Assembly (NCBI GenBank): GCA_001829315.1
Contig: MIAY01000019.1
Span: 62,001-126,000, forward strand
Direction of reading: 5' to 3'
Length of the DNA stretch: 64,000 bases
Source of the DNA: Spirochaetes bacterium GWE1_32_154
Lineage (GTDB): Bacteria; Spirochaetota; GWE2-31-10
The notes under the pieces are model-generated. The model had not been told where the DNA came from. It searched no databases and saw only the letters and a program-made list of their open reading frames with translations. This document shows positions 58,469-64,000 of the stretch, piece by piece. Every line of letters starts with the position of its first letter. The first letter of the stretch is position 1. A program made the translations under genes and the position numbers.

Positions 58469-60265
58469 TCAACTCCTGGTTATTGCATCTTTAGGACACA
58501 CTTTATAACATTGACCACATCTGATACATAATTCTCCGTCTATTGTATGATATTGACCATGAGTACCAACAATAGCATTTACCGGACAATTTAATGTACA
58601 TGCTCCGCAACCTATACAACTGTCTTTTTCAATTTTATATCGTACTAATTTCGGACAAACACCGGCTCTGCATTTTTTATGAATGATATGCTCTTTTAAT
58701 TCATCTTCAAAATAGTGAAGCATACCTAAAATCGGGTTACTTGCTTCTTTTCCGAGTCCGCATAAAGAAGTTTGATACATAACCATTGAAATATTTTTCA
58801 ATTTTTCAATATCATCGATTTTTCCATTACCATCTATTATTCTATTTAATATATTTAATATTTTCTGAGTTCCTTCCCGACATGGTACGCAAAAACCGCA
58901 TGACTCATGTTCAGAAAATTCTATATAAAACTTCGCTAGCTCAATAATACATGTATTCTCATCAAGAACTACAACACCACCGGCACCGATTGAAGCATTA
59001 AATTTCTTCAGGTTCTCAAATGATATTTGTTCATGAATCATCGAAGCGGGTAAGATTGTTCCCGATGAACCACCAATCTGAATTGCTTTAAGTTTTGAGA
59101 CCTTGAGCATCCCGCCGCCAATCTCATTTATTAACTCATTAAATGTTATTCCAAAGGGCATTTCAACTAAACCTGAATTTTTGACAGCACCTGATAAAGT
59201 AAGTAACTTAGTCCCCTTTGATTCATCACTGCCAAATTTAGAATAAGCGTCAGTATTTAAAATAATATCACGAATATTTGATAATGTCTCAACATTATTA
59301 ACCATCGTCGGATTACCAAACAAACCATTCTCTATGGGATATGGAGGTTTTACTCTCGGATTTCCTCTTCGTGATTCTAATGATGCTATTAATGCGGTTT
59401 CTTCCCCTGTTATATAAGCACCTGGTGCAATTTCCAATTTAATATCAAACGAAAATTGTTTACCCATAACAGAATTCCCTGCATAACCTCTTTCATACAG
59501 TTTTTGTATAGCAGACTTTATTCTCGATAATGCAAGATCATAATCATTTCTGGTATACACGATTCCAATATTACTCATTGTTGCATACCCTGCAATTAAT
59601 AAACCTTCTAAAACTCTATATGGATCTCCTTCTAATAAAGACCTGTCCATATAGGTCCCCGGATCTCCCTCGTCACCATTACAAATAACATATTTAGGCT
59701 GAGATATTTGTTCGGCTTGCTTCAGCCACTTATCCCCCGTATGAAACCCGCCACCACCACGACCGCGTAGACCGGAATCTTTTATTATCCGGCAAATTTC
59801 TATCTGATTATCATTTGCTAAAACTTTTTCCAGAGCCTTAAACCCGCCTCCGGCAATATAATCATCAATGTCTTCAGGATCATAAAACGGACTGTCTTTT
59901 AAAATTAATCGATTTTGTTTAGCAATAAAGGGTATTTCATCATAAAATAGAATTCGTTTTTTATGAAGTAAATCATAAAAACAATATTTCTCTGCAATAA
60001 TTCCATTCTTTAAATGACTTTCAATAATATCATCAATTTTTTCTTCTGTTAATTTTATATAAAAAACTTTATCATTACCTGCAATTAACGTGGGACCAAC
60101 CTCACAAAAACCATGACACCCGCCTTTCTTCACAACATATTTATCAGACAAATCAGGATCATTATATACTCTATCCAAAAGTTTAATAAATACATCAACA
60201 CTACCTGAACTGACACACCCGGAATTAGAACATACAACTAACTGTTCTTTTTTATTATCTTCCAT
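58469..60265 (-). CDS. NuoF-like NADH-binding subunit with ferredoxin tail
   Basis: Flavoprotein subunit, 598 residues. An N-terminal thioredoxin-like [2Fe-2S] domain (VVCSNSGCVSSGS ... KGGCHGFCEVGP) precedes the NADH/FMN domain (GLRGRGGGGFHTGDKW, CNGDEGDPGTYMDR, GAYITGEETALIASLESRRG). Then come the [4Fe-4S] site CGFCVPCREGT ... CGLG and a C-terminal two-cluster ferredoxin (CIGCGACTLNC, CIRCGQCYKVC). This domain set matches HydB/NuoF of bifurcating hydrogenases and dehydrogenases. The ATG at 60265 has GGAG 7 bases ahead; the upstream in-frame ATG at 60292 is inside nuoE. Overlaps it by 11 bases. Confidence 0.9.
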   Translation of the reverse strand: MEDNKKEQLVVCSNSGCVSSGSVDVFIKLLDRVYNDPDLSDKYVVKKGGCHGFCEVGPTLIAGNDKVFYIKLTEEKIDDIIESHLKNGIIAEKYCFYDLLHKKRILFYDEIPFIAKQNRLILKDSPFYDPEDIDDYIAGGGFKALEKVLANDNQIEICRIIKDSGLRGRGGGGFHTGDKWLKQAEQISQPKYVICNGDEGDPGTYMDRSLLEGDPYRVLEGLLIAGYATMSNIGIVYTRNDYDLALSRIKSAIQKLYERGYAGNSVMGKQFSFDIKLEIAPGAYITGEETALIASLESRRGNPRVKPPYPIENGLFGNPTMVNNVETLSNIRDIILNTDAYSKFGSDESKGTKLLTLSGAVKNSGLVEMPFGITFNELINEIGGGMLKVSKLKAIQIGGSSGTILPASMIHEQISFENLKKFNASIGAGGVVVLDENTCIIELAKFYIEFSEHESCGFCVPCREGTQKILNILNRIIDGNGKIDDIEKLKNISMVMYQTSLCGLGKEASNPILGMLHYFEDELKEHIIHKKCRAGVCPKLVRYKIEKDSCIGCGACTLNCPVNAIVGTHGQYHTIDGELCIRCGQCYKVCPKDAITRS

Positions 60266-60746
60266 TAATATTCTCCGTTTCTCGAATATCATCGATAATT
60301 GTTTTGATCATCATTGAATTAACTCTCGAATATGTTTTATCATCGATCATCATAACAGGAGCAAGTGCACAAACACCCAGGCACGATACTGTTTCAAGAT
60401 AAAATAAACCATCTTTACTTGATTCACCGGCTTTAATATCTATATATTTTTCTATAGCATCAATTATATTTTTTGAACCTTTAACATGACACGCGGTTCC
60501 TTTGCATACTCGAATTTTATATTTTCCCGGTTTTGTTAAATAAAACATACTATAAAAAGATGCATATCCATATATTTCTGTTGATGAAATATTAATAAAA
60601 GAACTCACTTTTTTTATAATATCCTGATCTAAAGATCCGAATTCTGCTTGAATTGCTAAAAGAATTTTTGAAAGATCACTTCGTTGAGGATTTTTATAAT
60701 GTGATAATATTAAATCGATTTTATTACTGCTTCGTATTTTATCCAT
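60255..60746 (-). CDS. NuoE-like [2Fe-2S] subunit
   Basis: 163 residues, the thioredoxin-fold 24-kDa-type subunit of NAD-linked complexes. The cluster ligands are in CKGTACHVKGS and CLGVCALAPV (Cys-x4-Cys and Cys-x3-Cys), with the family's IYGYASFYSMFYL helix before them. It passes electrons between the flavin of the NuoF-like subunit and the rest of the complex. ATG after GGG. A strong promoter lies 38 bases upstream, so it is the first gene of the formate dehydrogenase operon. Confidence 0.92.
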   Translation of the reverse strand: MDKIRSSNKIDLILSHYKNPQRSDLSKILLAIQAEFGSLDQDIIKKVSSFINISSTEIYGYASFYSMFYLTKPGKYKIRVCKGTACHVKGSKNIIDAIEKYIDIKAGESSKDGLFYLETVSCLGVCALAPVMMIDDKTYSRVNSMMIKTIIDDIRETENINGR

Positions 60747-60783
60747 TGATACCCGGCTATAGATTGATTAAAGAAAGTAATTT

Positions 60784-60812
60784 ATATTAAAATAATCAAT
60801 TACGTATGTCAA
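60784..60812 (-). promoter_or_regulatory. Promoter of the formate dehydrogenase operon
   Basis: On the minus strand a perfect TTGACA and TAATAT separated by 17 bases, 38 bases before the NuoE-like start. Confidence 0.78.
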
Positions 60813-60835
60813 ATAACATTCATTAAATTATTTAA

Positions 60836-62008
60836 TTATTTAATACATGACAATTTTGCAACCAAATACTCTTTTACAATTTGTTTGTAATATTTATTTA
60901 ATGAATTATAATCTATATTTTCAAATGAATGAATATTTTTTACAAAATTCAATAACTTTAAAGCTATTTCTAAATCATTATTTTTTAATAATTTATTTAA
61001 TAGAGCATCTGTATGTTGATTATTTTTAAAATAACGAATTAAACGATAGGAAACAACAATTTTTAAGCGATTAATCTGATCGGAAGATTTTTTATTCTCC
61101 AGTAAAAGGATCATTTCAACTACTTTTTCCAGTAAAATAAAGGTGTCCTCAGATGATGGATTAAATGATTTATGTGACAACATTTTCTTAATTTTTATAA
61201 ACAATTCAGTATAATGAAATAATGCATCTGAGAAAAAATTGTCTTTAAATCTTTTCATAACAAAAGAAATGGCTTTTTTATTTATATGAATTAAGTCTTT
61301 TTCATAATATGAATAATCAGATAACTGATCTAAAACCATTTCGTAAGAAGGGAAATAATAACTACCCGTTTCTTTACAAACAGTATCAATAGCAATATTC
61401 AACACTGATTTACTTATTGTATTTAATCGCAATCTATCAGGATAATGCCTGACAGGAGAAATAGTATAAATAATCTTAATATTCGGCATATAAACATCAA
61501 GCAACAATTGAAGTTGTATTAAATTTAATACAACTTCATCTACATATTGAAGTCGTTCTTCAAATTCCTTAGCCGGTATTCGATGGCAATTTGCAACAAT
61601 ATCACCTTTATACTCATATACAACAGAAGAACCGGGAGTTATTACAATTACTGTTGATTTTTTTAAAATATAATTCATAGAAACTACTGTTGAATTAATA
61701 GTTTGTAATAACTCATCCTTGTCTTTACTGTTAAAAAAACCCGAATGATTCAACGAATAATACACTCCATTATAAAAACACAAATCAGCTTCATCGTATT
61801 TTCGTAACTCCAGAATATCTTTAATTGTGTTATATATTGAAAACGTATTATACACCGTTCCATAAGGATTTGAAAAAGAATCAATGCCAATTTCTTTTAA
61901 ATATGAGGAAATATTTTCCGAAAAACAGGATCCAATAAAAAACAAAAAATCATTTGGGGTTAATTGAAATCCTGGTTTATCAAGTAAAAATTTTCTTTTC
62001 TTATTCAT
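60836..62008 (-). CDS. GSCFA-domain protein
   Basis: About 390 residues. The domain is named for its motif, here FIGSCFSENI near the N-terminus, followed by NPYGTVYNT and ISPVRHYPDRL. The fold is SGNH-hydrolase-like, with the Ser in GSC and a later His; substrates are unknown. The reading frame is open to a GTG at 62077, but that extension overlaps the divergent PBP promoter. In-frame ATGs lie at 62023 and 62008 (MNKKRKF); I prefer 62008, which places GSCF 23 residues in, without a good ribosome site for either. The C-terminal 130 residues are helical and unrecognised. Confidence 0.8.
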   Translation of the reverse strand: MNKKRKFLLDKPGFQLTPNDFLFFIGSCFSENISSYLKEIGIDSFSNPYGTVYNTFSIYNTIKDILELRKYDEADLCFYNGVYYSLNHSGFFNSKDKDELLQTINSTVVSMNYILKKSTVIVITPGSSVVYEYKGDIVANCHRIPAKEFEERLQYVDEVVLNLIQLQLLLDVYMPNIKIIYTISPVRHYPDRLRLNTISKSVLNIAIDTVCKETGSYYFPSYEMVLDQLSDYSYYEKDLIHINKKAISFVMKRFKDNFFSDALFHYTELFIKIKKMLSHKSFNPSSEDTFILLEKVVEMILLLENKKSSDQINRLKIVVSYRLIRYFKNNQHTDALLNKLLKNNDLEIALKLLNFVKNIHSFENIDYNSLNKYYKQIVKEYLVAKLSCIK

Positions 62009-62063
62009 GCCCGTAAAATACATTTTTTCATAAGAATATTCAATAGTAAAAAAGGCTTTTTTC

Positions 62064-62092
62064 TTGACATATATCACTTAAACTAATAGAAT
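62064..62092 (+). promoter_or_regulatory. Promoter for the class A PBP
   Basis: TTGACA and TAGAAT separated by 17 bases, 33 bases before the GTG at 62126. Confidence 0.75.
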
Positions 62093-62125
62093 GACCAGAT
62101 TTTCGTGATATTTAAGAGGTGAATT

Positions 62126-64000
62126 GTGGGATTATCCATTGGAATTATAAAAAGATCTATTATAAAATCTGTTCTTATTGCTTTATTTTCTTTAATTACT
62201 GCTATCTTACTCGGGTTTCTATTAAGCAGCATTAATAATGTAGAAAAAATTGAAACTTTATTAGAATCAAACAAGCCGTCACTACCCAGCATTCTATTAG
62301 ATAGAAATGGAAAAGTCATTACAGAATTTTATTCTGATGAAAAAAGAGACATGGTTTCACTTGATACGGTACCGGACTATTTAATCCGTGCATTAATTAT
62401 ATGGGAAGACGAAAGCTTTTATCATCATCATGGCTTTAATCCATTTGCTATATTAAGAGCATCATTAAATAATTTTCTGGGAAGACCTGTTAGTGGTGCC
62501 AGTACATTAACCCAACAGCTTTCAAGAACTTTATTTCTCAATAATGAATTTTCGATAAAAAGAAAAATCAAAGAACTTCTTATCTCATTTCAACTTGAGA
62601 AAAAATACACAAAAAATGAAATACTTTCTTTATATCTTAATAATGTTCCATTTGGATACGGAATAAACGGAGTACAAGCTGCAAGTAAATTTTTCTTCAA
62701 TAAAGATGTTAGTGAGATAAATTACTCTGAAGCAGCTTCATTAATTACTGTTATATCAAACCCGACATTTTATTCATTTATTCGATTTCCTCAAAACCAC
62801 AGAACAAAACAGATTCAAGTGCTTAACAAAATGGTGAGATCAGGTGTTATTTCAAAAAATGATGCTGACAGATCATTTAATCAATTCTGGGTTAACTGGC
62901 AAACATCAAAAAATTCATCTCAAGGTGCATTTTACAGCAGAGAAGATAAAGCACCTTTCTTCTCCGGTTGGGTACTTCAAATCATTGAAAAAGAACTACC
63001 AACTGTTAATGTGTTTAAGGATGGACTAACGATAAAATCAACACTTGATTTAGATACAAATATGTATGTTGAAGAACAAATGAGAGCTGCATTAGACAGA
63101 CAACAAAAAATATTTGAAGAAGAACAAAACAGAAATTTCAATATAGTACAAAATTTCTATATCGACGCTATCGGTTTAATCAGTCAGACTTTTTCATTAA
63201 CCAATGTAAATATTGGTAAAGAATCAATAACTAATAGAGGTCTGACCGCATATCAGAATTCAGTAAACCCGTCATTAAATCTTCTTTCAAAAATTCTTGG
63301 ATTGGATTTAGTTGAAACAGCCACAGAAAACGCCTTTTCACCGGCAAGCGGGAATCAAAAAAAACATGAAGATGTTCAAGGCGCATTTCTTTCGATTGAT
63401 AATGCTACCGGTCAAATTTTAACAATGATCGGTGGAAAATATTTTGATGTTAATAATCGATTTAATTTTGCCATGCAGGGACGAAGACAACCGGGGTCAT
63501 CATTTAAACCGTTTGTTTATTCGGCAGCACTCGACAGTGGTTTATTTACTGCGGCAACAATTATTGATGATGAACCGACTAACTTTACTTTTGGTTCACA
63601 AGATCCTGATGAATGGTATAGACCATACAATTATGGTGGTGTCTATTATGGAAAAGTTTCTGTACGAAGAGCATTAAGAAGAAGTTTAAATATTCCCGCT
63701 GTTAAAATATATTATGAAATTGGTAAAAACAATGAGTATAAAGTTCCAATTGATCGTGCAGCTTTATTATTAGGTCTAAACTCGCAAAAAGAAATTGATG
63801 CCCGATTTGCCAGAGAAGCCAGTACCGTTCTCGGTACTGGATCGGTTTCATTATCTGAAATGACTACAGGATATTCGGTTTTTGCAAATGGCGGACAAAA
63901 AAGAATAATGAGCTCAATAATTCAAGTTGAAGATAGAGACGGTAAAATTATATGGGCTCCCGCTCAGGAAATGGAAAAATATCATAGAGATAATAAAAAA
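62126..64000 (+). CDS. Class A penicillin-binding protein (PBP1A-like), 3' end cut by window
   Basis: Peptidoglycan polymerase and cross-linker. 625 codons are visible with no stop at position 64000. Starts with GTG, 7 bases after AGAGGT. One membrane anchor (about 14-38), then a GT51 glycosyltransferase domain with the catalytic Glu in WEDESFYHHHGF, TLTQQLSRTLF, and LSLYLNNVPFG. The transpeptidase domain starts near residue 415 (GAFLSIDNATGQI), with SxxK in PGSSFKPF. About 150 residues of linker between them include an unusual Asn/Leu-rich insert (FNIVQNFYIDAIGLISQ). Divergent from the GSCFA gene. Confidence 0.93.
   Translation, partial: MGLSIGIIKRSIIKSVLIALFSLITAILLGFLLSSINNVEKIETLLESNKPSLPSILLDRNGKVITEFYSDEKRDMVSLDTVPDYLIRALIIWEDESFYHHHGFNPFAILRASLNNFLGRPVSGASTLTQQLSRTLFLNNEFSIKRKIKELLISFQLEKKYTKNEILSLYLNNVPFGYGINGVQAASKFFFNKDVSEINYSEAASLITVISNPTFYSFIRFPQNHRTKQIQVLNKMVRSGVISKNDADRSFNQFWVNWQTSKNSSQGAFYSREDKAPFFSGWVLQIIEKELPTVNVFKDGLTIKSTLDLDTNMYVEEQMRAALDRQQKIFEEEQNRNFNIVQNFYIDAIGLISQTFSLTNVNIGKESITNRGLTAYQNSVNPSLNLLSKILGLDLVETATENAFSPASGNQKKHEDVQGAFLSIDNATGQILTMIGGKYFDVNNRFNFAMQGRRQPGSSFKPFVYSAALDSGLFTAATIIDDEPTNFTFGSQDPDEWYRPYNYGGVYYGKVSVRRALRRSLNIPAVKIYYEIGKNNEYKVPIDRAALLLGLNSQKEIDARFAREASTVLGTGSVSLSEMTTGYSVFANGGQKRIMSSIIQVEDRDGKIIWAPAQEMEKYHRDNKK

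Overview
The window is an A+T-rich bacterial chromosome segment (about 70% A+T by eye). It most resembles an anaerobic, two-membrane spirochaete. Signs of an outer membrane are the paired LptF/LptG-type permeases, an OmpH/Skp-type periplasmic chaperone and several lipoproteins with loose lipoboxes. The block rimP-nusA-infB-rbfA-truB-ribF-rpsO-M16 peptidase-dut, bactofilin, and the many TPR, HEAT and beta-propeller exported proteins fit that group. The phylum is an inference. I saw no insertion sequence, CRISPR array, rRNA or convincing tRNA.

Layout. 1-10,050 is mostly minus strand: a NagZ-like lipoprotein cut by the window edge, divergent rnhB, a large beta-helix surface protein, mtaB, two TPR-like proteins, a bactofilin and an HD-GYP-like protein. 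10,200-13,270 holds divergent leuB and ilvD, each with a clear promoter. 13,350-17,160 is a tight run of DEAD-box helicase, pepF and aroE. 17,170-24,980 is the translation and transcription block, with a terminator-like hairpin in its leader and a 10-copy minisatellite inside infB. 25,060-35,100 carries an M16 peptidase, dut, an exported propeller protein, lptF/lptG, a ROK kinase, tgt, a HEAT-repeat protein and a lipoprotein. Then come clpB, folP on the minus strand, and a three-gene unit (40,103-42,025) of an unknown protein, an HU protein, and an HU domain fused through a membrane helix to LysM. glgB and ompH/skp follow.

45,080-49,330 is the accessory part: an SH3-domain exported protein, a DUF4143-type ATPase, small unrecognised ORFs, a probable frameshifted gene and possible gene debris. 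49,338-53,088 (minus) is an NtrC-type regulator, its likely sensor kinase and a DNA polymerase III delta-prime-like gene. Next are a J-domain protein, coaBC, a SlyD-type prolyl isomerase, a three-subunit NAD-linked formate dehydrogenase operon (55,763-60,746), a GSCFA protein, and a class A penicillin-binding protein running off the right edge.

How they work together. Most genes are housekeeping: translation, amino-acid and shikimate synthesis, envelope assembly and glycogen. The formate dehydrogenase with NuoE/NuoF-like partners points to anaerobic redox metabolism linking formate to NAD and perhaps ferredoxin. The most unusual item is the HU/HU-TM-LysM unit, which by its domain order could tie the nucleoid through the inner membrane to peptidoglycan. 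All product names come from reading translated sequence and motifs; no database search was possible.
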